From Heterocephalus glaber (taxonomy: Eukaryota > Chordata > Mammalia > Rodentia > Bathyergidae): a DNA stretch of 64,000 bases. Location: NCBI RefSeq assembly GCF_000247695.1, contig NW_004624778.1, forward strand, positions 8,558,881-8,622,880. Direction: 5' to 3'. The first letter of the stretch is position 1. The number at the start of each line of letters is the position of its first letter. A program made the position numbers and the translations under genes. This document shows, one piece after another, positions 11,505 through 20,872 of the stretch. Below the pieces are notes generated by a model that saw only the letters and a program-made list of their open reading frames with translations, ran no database searches and was not told where the DNA came from.

Positions 11505-11660
11505 CCAATCAATAAACAAATTAGAGAAACAGTGGAGAGAGCCTGGGAACCTGGGCCAACAGAGGAGGGAAGGAGGCCTGGGGAAAAGAAGAGGAGGTGG
11601 GAGAGGGCAGGGCGGCATCCTATAAAAGCCGGGGCAGGGCAGGTGGGCCCGGGGACCCAG
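11505..11660 (+). promoter_or_regulatory. Promoter-like block: CCAAT, GC box, TATA box
   Basis: Seen directly: CCAAT at 11505-11509, GGGCGG at 11610-11615, and TATAAAAG at 11621-11628 followed by GC-rich sequence (gccggggcagggcaggtggg). In a TATA promoter transcription would begin about 30 bases downstream, near 11650-11655. The surrounding 11300-12000 is the most GC-rich stretch of the window and has more CpG than its surroundings, although not a classical CpG island. The first ATG downstream (11684, with G at +4) opens only 22 codons. No downstream coding exon is recognised, so if this is a promoter the product may be non-coding or the coding exons may lie elsewhere. Confidence 0.35.
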
Positions 11661-13990
11661 CTTCCCCTGGTCTTTTTCATTCCATGGTGTCTGTGTCGGC
11701 CTGGGAATCTGTTAAGGGGTCGGAGGGAGGGAGGACTGAGCCCTGGGGTTGAGAGGAGGAGGGGCCGGGCAGCAGGTGCAAACAGAGGCTACAATGCAAA
11801 CCCTCAGGAGGATCAGGGCGCCAGGCTGGAGGGGCAGTTGTGAAGCACATCTTGGGGAAAGACAGAGAGGGGCAGGCAGCTGGCCATGAGGGAAGAGAGT
11901 GCGGGGCGGGGGGGGGGAACCCTGAGGGAAGGGCTGGCCGGGCTCTGAGAAAGGCAAGCAGTGAGCTCTGTATCTCTGCTGTCGCTACTAGAAGGCTCAT
12001 TTCCTGCTTCTGTGTGGTCATCAAGCAGGACAGGAGCCAGGCTCAGCCCACCAGTGCACTGGGAAGGAAGAGTGTGGCCCTTCCACGAAGAGTCTTCTGC
12101 TGCCCAGTGAAATAAGTGCTGCTTTTATAACAACCAGGGCCTTGTGCTCAGAGAGCGGGACTCCTCACTTCATTACCCCACATCATCTGCTCCCCTGCCT
12201 TCTTATTCGATGGGTCCTGTTTAAAAGAATTCTTAGTTATATTTTTTTCAATGTCTTTGAAATTTGTCACTTCTTGCACTTCTCTTTCCTTCCATGGGTG
12301 CTCTTGTTTCTTCCCCACCCAGAGCAGAGTGTGTCTTGGTGAGTGGACAAGAATGCCTTAAACAGGTATGGGTGTGGGGTGAGATGGTAACATTGCCCCT
12401 GGGTTAAATTCAGACAAAACATAAGGCTTCCAAGCTCCTCCAGTGCATTCCCTCCATCAACCGGGAAGCAGATCTACATAGCAGCACCAGCCCAGCTGCT
12501 CCATGAGGATAAACCAAGAGGCCATGGCTCCAAGGTTTCATGTGGAAAGCTGCAGCCTTTATTGCATTCCAAAGCAGCTTCACTTCAGACAGCTAAAGCC
12601 CAAACTGGGCAAGTGATTTTCCTAGAGTGGAGCAGTTAAATATTAGAATCTTAGAAATAAAACATCGAGTCTGGATCTTTGTCCACTAGACCACTTTCGT
12701 GCAGGACTCAGGCAAGATTGGAGCCAAATAAAGAGTGATGCCTTGAGTGTTGCTCTTGTAGGGACGAGTGAGGTGCCTCTGAACACTCTGCAAGGTAACA
12801 GAGCCTTCTTAGTGTGTGATGGATGCAAAGCTGTCTCCAACCAGGAGGTATTCTTTAGCCACACTTCCCAAACAGAAATCAGGACATGTGTCTTTATGGA
12901 AACAACAGGTAATCAGAGTATGTGAGAAATCCCAACTGTCTCCCCCAATCTGGTGAAAGTATATAACCTTTCCAAGTATCTTCAGATCTTCTAAGAATAG
13001 CTAAATCATTATATATGACTTACCTAGTTTGTTACTTATTTGCCCTATGGCTTGAATGTATTTTTAACCAATTGTTTTTGGTCACTCAGCATCAATATTG
13101 AGTTTCATAAATTAATACATTTAATCTTCTGGTAAAGCAAAATTAAATAACTTCCTAAAAGAGTAAACATACAGAATGTGGCAAGGCAGGATTGGAACCT
13201 TTTCTAGCTCCTCATTTTCTACTCTATTAGTCAACATTGCCTACTGAGAAGAAAAAAAGTATTTATTATAGAAATGTTTTGTTACAAAGCTCTTCACATA
13301 CAAAAAGGAAGTTATGCTGATGGAGATTCATAGCATCATAAAATCACTGGACCTGAAAGAAAGAAGGACTTAGGAGTTCCCGGAACTCACCCACCTTGTT
13401 TTGCAGAAGAGAAAGTGAGGCCAGCTGGGCAGTGACTTTGGTCAAGGTCAGGTGGCCTTGACTCTGACTCCTAACCTGGCAGGTTTTCTACTCTGACATG
13501 CAGACTCCTTGAGTTTAAACTTATTGACCATGGCCACTGGGAAAATGGTCAAAAGGTGCCAAGGCTGCAAGTGTCTGTAGTGGGTTTTGTTTAATGTCTT
13601 AAGTTCCACACTCATCTCCCAGTGATCCTAACTACTTCGAAAAAGATTGAAATCATACCTGCCTAACTTGTACAAAATTAAATGTGGCCTGCAGAGAGCT
13701 CAGGGGCATGAATAACGATGCCTGTGATATTTATCATGACAAAAAATTTGCAAAAATAATTTGAGATTTCTTTTTATGAAAAGAAGAGAAATCTAGCCAT
13801 ATCCCTAAGGTCTCACCAGGCCAACAGTGTTGGACTGTGTGTCCTTCCATCGTCCTTCTTGGTGGAAATGTGCTGCAGTCCTCTCATCAGCACAGAGATA
13901 CTTTTGCAGTCACATACCTTAACATTGTCACAATTATTTCCCTGTGTTTTCTCAGTGATTTTAATTATTAGATAATATTTCCCTGTTGGT
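11661..13990. other. GC-rich then AT-rich non-coding stretch
   Basis: 11661-12100 is GC-rich, with a G-run (gcggggcgggggggg) near 11901-11918 that could form a G-quadruplex. Frames of 115-121 codons on both strands here (11315-11680 -, 11478-11843 +, 11677-12024 -) are low-complexity products of base composition. 12100-13990 is ordinary AT-rich sequence without recognised repeats or exons. Confidence 0.5.
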
Positions 13991-13997
13991 GTAGAAT

Positions 13998-14322
13998 CAG
14001 CCCTCTGTGTGGGATTCAATCTTGATTGTGGATTCAATCAATCTCAGACTGAAAATATTCAAAAAATTCTGAACATGCACAGACCTTTTCTACTTGTCAT
14101 TATCCCCTAGATAATACAGTGTAACAGCTATTTATGTTGTACTTACATCGCATCATATATTATAAGTCATCTACAGATTACTTAAGCATGTGGAAGGATG
14201 TGTGTAGAGATTATATATAAATACTGTGCCATTTGATACAAGGGAGTTGAGCACCCTTGGGTTTGAATACATATAGGGGTGGTGTCCTGGAACCAATTCT
14301 GAGCAGATACTGAGGGACGACA
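13998..14322. mobile_element. Tigger-type (Tc1/mariner) DNA transposon remnant
   Basis: The left end cagccctctgtgtgggattc and the right end cagatactgagggacgac are roughly inverted copies (about 18-20 bases), the terminal inverted repeats of a non-autonomous Tigger-like element. Internal landmarks fit: 'gattgtggattcaatcaatc' (the 'ccgcggttggttgaatc' region), 'gaacatgcacagacc' and 'cctggaaccaattctgagcag'. No transposase frame is present, as in most miniature derivatives. Confidence 0.8.
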
Positions 14323-15734
14323 CCAGATACACACAGACCTCACATCAGAGCTGGCGAATGTTTACTGCCATTCTGTCATCTGAGAGCATTGGTATAATTT
14401 TCACCTTCTCATCTTTCCTCTCCATATCATTGGCTCTTTTCTTTTTATAGTAAGTCCTATTGTGTGTTACCTTCATTGTAGACTGTTATAGCACACTTTT
14501 GGAAGTAGGTGGAGGTGCTTTGTTTTCTCTTGCTTAGTTTTTATAACCTCCTGAGTGATGGTTGGAGTACCCCAGTTGTACAGACACCAGTACTTGGAAG
14601 TTGCATCCTACTCGAAGTCTCATAGAAGGCTGCAAGAAGGAGGGAAGCTTTGTATCCAGTGTTTCTTCCCAGCATCATAATGAAGCGTGATTTTGTGCCC
14701 ACACTGAGGCCACGCAGAGGGTGACTATCTTGATCTGCTTTAGCTAATACTGCTGTCTTCTGGTTAGACTAGAGGAAGCAACAACTTCTTAGTATCACTA
14801 ACAATTTCCATTGAGAATGATTCTTTCAGAATGAGTAAGACTGCATGTAGCCTACATGTCCACCCCCGAGGACAGGACTGATTGTAATGATCCTCAAGCA
14901 GCGCTGAAAGGTAAGGACACATAGACATGGGAGGGCCCATAAGAATTATTGTTTTACAGAAGATAACACCCTTGTTGTGCATGTCACTGGCTGCTGGTGG
15001 TGGGAAGAGCAGGCAGCTGGGAGCTGTACCAGGCCTGCCTGGTTTGAAGGCTTAGAAGCCTGGCTGGTTCCTGGGGGAGTGGCAGCTCAGGCTGGCTGCT
15101 CTTTCTGGCCTGCTCAGCAGGAGGACATTCCTCTCCCAGGCAGCCCAGGCTGGGCTTGGAGCCACCCAGCTGAGTGCCACGTGGCTGGGGGGCAGTAATA
15201 TTGTGTCTGGAGCCTGGGTTAAAGAGCCCTGTGCTGAACCTACAGCCCAGTAGCTTCTGTGTTTTAGGGCTTTAATTTTTTCTTCAACCATACAGAGAGT
15301 TGAGAATTGGAAACACTCCAAGGGAAGATCCTAGAATGCAGTGCACACATCTTATCCCCAGTTTCATAACTCTTGCAGCTTCTCACTGGGTGTTTTCCTC
15401 CTGGCCACCATATGCTGAGAGAGCTGGCACCTGCTGGCCTTCAGTATGGCTGGGAACTATGAAATCTAGCCTGGCCCATGCTTCTCTCCCAAGTCCGGTA
15501 CTTTTGAATGATGGTGGGGGGCAGTGGGGACAGGAACGGAGACTCAAGCTCTTTTTCTTATAAGCAGTGTAGGCACAGGGCATAGCTTCAGTCTTCATTC
15601 TAGGGGAAGCTGCAGCACTACCTGCTCTGCTCACTCCATCATCCACATCTTTTTGAAGTTTCAGCCCTGGGCCCTCGTCCTGGGCATGTGGAGATGGAAT
15701 GACTCTGGTCCTCCAGTGGACAGAGATCATGTCT
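14323..15734. other. Non-coding stretch with an E-box-rich block
   Basis: No gene recognised. 14975-15190 is GC-rich; see the regulatory entry at 15126-15185. The overlapping frames 15052-15321 (-), 15300-15563 (+) and 15383-15730 (-, 115 codons) show no domain and overlap on opposite strands. Confidence 0.5.
15126..15185. promoter_or_regulatory. Possible enhancer: TEAD-type, CAGCTG and CACGTG motifs
   Basis: The block contains cattcct (TEAD/MCAT-type) at 15126-15132, an E-box CAGCTG at 15167-15172, and the perfect 10-base palindrome gccacgtggc at 15176-15185 with the core CACGTG (USF/MYC/TFE-type). A further CAGCTG lies near 15013. Motif clustering alone does not prove function, so this is inference. 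Confidence 0.25.
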
Positions 15735-15920
15735 CATTCACTGAGAATAGAAGGCCTTGCATCTAGCACAGCACGTGGGACATGGGAACTGCTCAGTTAA
15801 CATGTGTGCCACCAACCAACTGGAGGTACAGTCTCTGCTTTCAAGGAGTTCACAGTTTAGTGAGGAAAGGAAGATAGATAAATAATCACAGTGACTTTGT
15901 GATAAGTGACATGATGGAAA
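15735..15920 (-). mobile_element. L2 LINE 3' region, antisense
   Basis: The order 'acagtctctgctttcaagga', 'gttcacagtttagtgagg', 'agataaataatcacagtgac' matches the antisense L2 3' region ('..ctgccctcaaggagcttacagtctagtgggg..'). It is diverged, and its boundaries are approximate. Confidence 0.55.
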
Positions 15921-16214
15921 TATATTCTGGGCAACTTAGGAGACATCAGTGTAATGTTTCTTTTCATTGAAGTAAGAGGATTGCAGCTTCTTATTGGCAG
16001 TAAGGATTCTGCTTCCACAAGATATCCAAAGAGATATATTGCTTCCCACAAAGATGTATTGACTCTGTGGAAACTGCATGGGTTGTTGGAAAGCAGCTTT
16101 GGGTGTGGGGAGGGAGAACTTTGTCCCAGAACGCTCTTGCTGAGTGGCCATGGGCATAATCATTTTGTGCCACAATTGTTTTCATACATAAGATCTGGAT
16201 ATTAACTCCTTCTC

Positions 16215-16660
16215 TTCCTAGTTTCCTCAAGGCATTGTTTAAAAGCTTCTACTGGCTCCCTGTAGCCCACAAAATAGAATCCAAATTCTGAAAGGTAGAA
16301 TCCAGGCTCTTCCCAATGTTGACTCCTCTGTCTTTCCTTTGTACCTGGCATTATTTGTTATCTTCCTGTATCCCCATGCATCTGTGTAGGATGCTTTCAG
16401 AATTGGGTCTTCCAGAGACTTTCCCAAGTCAAGTGGCACTCCCTTCTCTTGGCGGAAAAGTTGCTACTCACCCCTGGCTGGTCCTGTGCCCCTTCAGACA
16501 TCCTTCTAATGCAGCACTAACTCCGTTTCTCATTTCCTGTTATACATTTGCTTTCTCCCTGTGTATGCACAAAGGCTTTGGATCTCCTCCTACCCCAGCC
16601 TATGCCCCTATTTCTGGAACATGGCTGGGTGTTAAATAAGTGCTTGAATGCATCAGCATA
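16215..16660 (+). mobile_element. L2 LINE, sense, about 450 bp of the 3' end
   Basis: The sense L2 order is visible: 'aaaagcttctactggctccc', 'tgtagcccacaaaatagaatcc', 'ccaggctcttcccaatgttg', pyrimidine-rich middle, and 'gtgttaaataagtgcttgaa' at the 3' end. Frames over this stretch (16316-16639 +, 16239-16439 -, 16517-16747 -) are chance or decayed-repeat frames and not genes. It is one of the longer ancient repeats in the window. Confidence 0.7.
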
Positions 16661-17189
16661 AACCGAGCTCTGAATATTGGTCATGAATGCATGGAAGAGA
16701 ACCAAAATTGGAAATAAAAAAGAAACAGGTGTTAGTTGAATGTTCAAAAGAATATGAATCAGAGCTGGTCAGCAAATGCCTGGGTCCCCTTGGTGTATCT
16801 GTTTATGTATGCTGGGAATCCCTGCCTTGGGGAGGATCACCCCATTTCTGTGATAGCATACCTCCTTCTGTTGCAACTGTGAGGCAGAGGGGTCTGTGGT
16901 TCTTTAGAGCCACTATCTAAAGGGTGTCCCTCTCTGCTGATTAAATCTCTACTTGGCTCTCGCTTTATTTCTTTGATTTCCTCGTAGATGTTCAATCATT
17001 ATTTTTTGATTGAGTGATTGCATTTCCTAGTACTGTCTTTTGCTCTGTAGAATGGAATAATCCATTTTAAAGCATAAATTTCATGATTGATAAATGGAGA
17101 AAGATTGCTTTCTGTGTTTGGAGTCCTTTACTTTGGCTAAGTAGCCTTATTGTGGGACTAGGGTTCCTTAACTTCAGTCTGTCCACCCC

Positions 17190-17330
17190 TGACACCTTCC
17201 TCACCAAGCAGGCCAAGTACTACTTCGGAAGTTATAACTCTCTGAGGGCAAACATATCTTATTCCCTTCTCTGTCTTCCATAGCACCTAGCAATGTTTTG
17301 CATACAAATATTCACCAATTTAAATTTACC
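17190..17330 (+). mobile_element. L2 LINE 3' end, sense
   Basis: ccaagtactacttcggaag is followed by ctctgagggcaaacatatct and 'cttccatagcacctagcaat', matching the L2 sense ending ('..gagggcagggac..', '..cccagcacctagcac..'). It is diverged and short. Confidence 0.55.
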
Positions 17331-17336
17331 TTCTTT

Positions 17337-17435
17337 GCCAGGTATGGTGGCAGATGACTAATCCCAGCATCTAGGAGGCTGAAGCAGGAAGATGACAAGT
17401 TGAAATCCTATCTAGCAAGACCTTGTCTCAAAAAT
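17337..17435 (+). mobile_element. B1 SINE monomer, sense
   Basis: gccaggtatggtggcagatg begins a B1 (7SL-like start). It continues 'taatcccagcatctaggagg', 'ctgaagcaggaagatgacaag', 'agcaagaccttgtctcaaaa'. This is the B1 half of a dimeric SINE whose ID half (17558-17614) is separated from it by a later antisense ID insertion. Confidence 0.88.
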
Positions 17436-17546
17436 AATTATGTGGGGTTTTTTTTGGTTTTTTTTGGTACCGGGGATCAAAGTCGGGTGCTTGCACTTGC
17501 GCAGCAGGTGGCGAAACCACTGAGCTAAATCCATGGCCCAATTATG
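17436..17546 (-). mobile_element. ID SINE inserted antisense inside a B1+ID dimer, with target-site duplication
   Basis: The ID body lies at 17466-17539 on the minus strand with its A-tail seen as T-rich sequence at 17447-17465. It is flanked by aattatg at 17436-17442 and again at 17540-17546, a 7-bp target-site duplication. The plus strand reads ggtaccggggatcaaagtcg at the 3' end side and ctgagctaaatccatggccc at the 5' end side. Its B-box is damaged (gactttgatcc). Confidence 0.85.
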
Positions 17547-17557
17547 ATTATTTTAAA

Positions 17558-17614
17558 AAGAACTGGGAATATAACTCAGTGTGAAGGCACCCTGGTTTAG
17601 ATCCCTAATACTAC
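17558..17614 (+). mobile_element. Old ID half of the B1+ID dimer, sense
   Basis: ctgggaatataactcagtgt followed by 'gaaggcaccctggtttagatccc' and 'taatactac' is a degraded ID sequence in the same direction as the B1 at 17337. This completes the dimer B1-linker-ID. It is clearly older than the antisense ID between the two halves. Confidence 0.7.
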
Positions 17615-17649
17615 AAGAAAAAAGTTGCCTTCCAAAATTGTTGACAGTT

Positions 17650-19517
17650 AACATTTAACCACTGACTAGTAAAGAAGTTCCAATCAAAATGTCATGAAAT
17701 AAAGAATGTTTATGTTCTTTAGATATTCACTCTAAAATTTCCTTTAAAATTCACCACCTCTCCTGAGCAAGATGTATTGGTGACTAGGCTGGGAAGCTAG
17801 AGAACAATTTGAAACCCATTCTACTAACCTCTCCAATGAGGCTCATTCTCCACCTGACCCCACTAATTATATCATAGGTGTCTTGAATTATGATAATAAA
17901 TGGAACTCAGACTTTCTTCCTATTGCAGGTACATGGAAAAGCAAGATTCTTTACAGGTAGTACATGGCAGTGGCCAGTCCACTGTTAGAAACCTAGGCCT
18001 CAGGTTGAGGTAACCCCAGGCACCTACTGCCTACCTATGCATGAAGCCAAAAGGAGCCAAGTGCAGTTGTTTCCAGTTTGGGTATAGAAATAAGGGAAAA
18101 TTTACCTTTGCCTCATTCCTCATGAGTTATTCATTAGAATAGCTTACTGCCTACACAAAATATCAAGCAGATTCTAAATCTTAGCGTGTACATTGGTTAC
18201 TTGGAAGCTGTTAGCATTTAACAAGCTAAAAAGAAATAGATATCCCTGAGTTTGTTTTCTTACAGGTGTTATTAATGAAAAAAGATACATGCTTCCATCC
18301 ATCTGAAGGAAAACATCCAACAAAACAAAACCCAATTATAGCTTCTTTCTCCCTGCTCTGGCAATAAGCGGTTATATTTTAAGTAGGTAAATACACGAGG
18401 AACATACCTTTCATTCAGCAGGACATAGATGGCATTTATTTTTTGGGGCCTAGCTCTCTTGTTCAGTGCTGAAGACATTTGCTGTGTTGAGGACTCACAT
18501 TCTTTATGCCTGTGAGTTGGGGGCTTAGGTCTGCACGCCGAGAAGGCATCTCAAATGTGCAGCAATGCCATGACTGAGGACTAAGGCTCAGATCCAGCAA
18601 GTACAAGCTCAGCTGCAGAGCAGACCTATTGCTTTTTTAGAACAGAGACTTTCATGCAAAAGGGAATAGTAATAGTGTTTATTAGCTAAAATGCCAAAAT
18701 ATCAAGCCAACAGAAAGGAAGGTAACATATATTTAAGAGCCAAAAAAAATGTTTGAGGACAATCCCTTTGATTTACAAATAATGAGAAATGAATCTATTG
18801 CTGACCCCAATCCATAGTTCTGCTTAGTGATAAATTCTTAAAGAAGTGCGCAACAAGGTCAAAATATTTTGGTACAGGATTGGTTAAATTTAAGAGGAAA
18901 TAATTGGTGATCAATCCCCAGGGATCCCAAGTCCCAGAAAAGATGACTCTCCCCATTTGGAGGCATTGCTCTACGCCTTTCCCTAAACCTCAAGACCAGG
19001 TGACTTTGCATAGAGGGTGGTGGGTGGGGCGCATGGCCTGGCATCGATCTTAAGGGCAGCTCTACTCTGCTTCCTGGCCCCTGTGCGTTTGGCCAGCCCT
19101 TTCAGACCTATCTGGAGCCTCACCTCCCAGACCTACCTCATGCCACACCACACCTCTCCAGCACTGTGACCGCTGGCCTCTAGTACTCTGCCCTGGCACT
19201 AATCTTTTACTGCACTTAACGCTGCAGCTGCTGAGTAATTCACTTGTATGGCTATCCAATGTGGCATGTGTTTATGCCTTTCTCTATCCTACCCTCCCTG
19301 AGGTAAGTGTCTCCATTAATGCTCCATAGGTAGCACTAATGATAGACTTGGAGATTGTTCTTGTATAATCTTGAAGGTGCAATCTTCCATTCCAGCGAGT
19401 GTGCTCTTTTCATTCTGATGGACCCACTAAATATTTAACACTAGCAAAATAGTTTTCTGAGTGACAACATAACTTTTCAGCTGTCTCTTCTTTTTTCTTT
19501 TTGCTCTTTTGGAGCAC
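17650..19517. other. Non-coding stretch, no gene seen
   Basis: Unique-looking sequence. 19060-19330 is slightly richer in C and could include an old L2 fragment, but I cannot assign it. No exon pair is convincing, although a gtaagt donor-like site lies at 19301. Confidence 0.5.
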
Positions 19518-19620
19518 TTGGGAAGAAAGGGGATTGGGAAGAGAAGTAGGAAGAAAGAAGAGAGAGAAATGCAAAGGGAAAGAGTACCCTGGGAAGCAGA
19601 GGAAGAAAGAGAGTGGATCT
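19518..19620. repeat. Purine-rich tract
   Basis: About 100 bases consisting mainly of G and A (gaagaaaggggattgggaag, then gaagaaagaagagagagaaa). It is imperfect and not a clean microsatellite. The pyrimidine strand gives a low-complexity frame at 19427-19687. Confidence 0.7.
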
Positions 19621-19808
19621 CTATAGGAAGTCTGTAAGGGAAGGGACTCTCAATGCAGTAAGATAAATGGTACAAAGAAGAGTCCATGGCAGCTGCTCCT
19701 TTCCTGCAAATTCATGGGAGAACTTCTTCCCAGCTCTTCACCCAGGAGAGGAGGGAGGCGAGAGGAGGAAAGGAAAGGAGTTGAACTCTCCACCACGTTT
19801 CCCTGGTC

Positions 19809-19887
19809 CAGTGGTGGCAAACTATGGCAAGCCTGCTGCAGAGGGCTATTTGTATCACTGAGAGCTCTAAAAGGTTCTCTATCACTG
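19809..19887. mobile_element. 79-bp hAT-type miniature element with 8-bp target-site duplication
   Basis: It begins cagtggtggcaaactatggc and ends ctaaaaggttctctatcactg, whose reverse complement starts cagtgatagagaacc, so the ends are imperfect terminal inverted repeats of the cagtg..g..aac type found in hAT elements. The flanks are ccctggtc (19801-19808) and ccttagtc (19888-19895), identical at 6 of 8 positions, the target-site duplication length typical of hAT transposons. There is no coding capacity. Confidence 0.65.
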
Positions 19888-19895
19888 CCTTAGTC

Positions 19896-20649
19896 AGACA
19901 GAATTACTCTTTTTTCTTCCACTCAAGAACTTGCCCAGGTGGAGGCATTAAGATAATGGTTGGGGTAGGTAGACATATATACTGGTTATTTGTCCAGGAA
20001 TTATATTTTGTCTATATTCAAAGGATTTTAGAAGAGTAAAAACATAATTGAAAAATTCAGTGATGGGAAAGGCAAAGCAGATATCACCTAAAAGGAGTGG
20101 AATCTACCTGGTCCTTTCACATCCTTGTCCATTTCCATCAAAACTAAATTGGGATTTAAGTTTTCGGAAGCTAGGATGAAAAGGAATCATCTTCTATGAC
20201 ATCTTTGTTTGTTAAACAAAAGGCATAGATTTATCTAAAAATACCAGAATTTTGTTTCATCTAATAAAAGATACAGAAGTTTTCCAAAAGAATCTTTAAC
20301 ATGATTTGTCTCAGACGATATTTACAAGGGCAGTTTTAGAAATGGCCAGAACGCTAGTCCAGCAGATGGCTTTCAAACTGACCCTTTGGAACTATAGAGA
20401 GTACAAGGTTAAATTGGAAATACAGTTGTATCTCAAGTACAACATTGTATGTATCATCCACCTTGGGATAGTTCTCATCTGACCCATCTGTCCCAGGATA
20501 CTCACGAAGAGAAAGGAGAAAAATAAATTCCTGGATGATGCAGATTTCTTAATATGCATTAGTTGATGGCACAAATAATAATAGAATTAATACTAATATG
20601 CTTGTGTCTGCTAGGGGGTCTTGGTACAGTCTTTTGTCAAAACCTACCA
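19896..20649. other. Non-coding stretch, no gene seen
   Basis: AT-rich unique-looking sequence with no recognised repeat or exon. Confidence 0.5.
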
Positions 20650-20872
20650 AAGCAGCATAGGAAAGCAGAACAGCTACGGTCCTTGGTATAACAACACTTG
20701 AGTTCAGCTCACAACACTGCTGCTCACTAGTTGTATGATCCAGGGTAAGGAAATTAATCTTTCTGTACATCCACTAATAGAGTAACTACTTTGATATTTT
20801 AAGGATTAAGTGGAATAATGTGTGAGGAACAATTCAATACTCAATGAATGCCCAATATTTATTAGTCTAATA
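20650..20872 (+). mobile_element. MIR SINE, sense, nearly full length
   Basis: The MIR order is complete though diverged: agcatagg at the start, 'acttgagttcagctcacaac', 'tgctgctcactagttgtatg', 'atccagggtaaggaaattaa', 'ttaaggattaagtggaataa', and a terminal 'actcaatgaatgcccaatat'. It is one of the better-preserved MIRs here. Confidence 0.75.

Noticed and set aside
11478..11843. 121-codon frame across the GC-rich block
   Set aside because: Reads straight through the TATA-like sequence, is Arg/Gly/Glu-rich from base composition, and opposing 115-121 codon frames exist on the minus strand.
19238..19300. Possible exon before a gtaagt donor at 19301
   Set aside because: The acceptor side is weak and the segment has stops in the likely frames.
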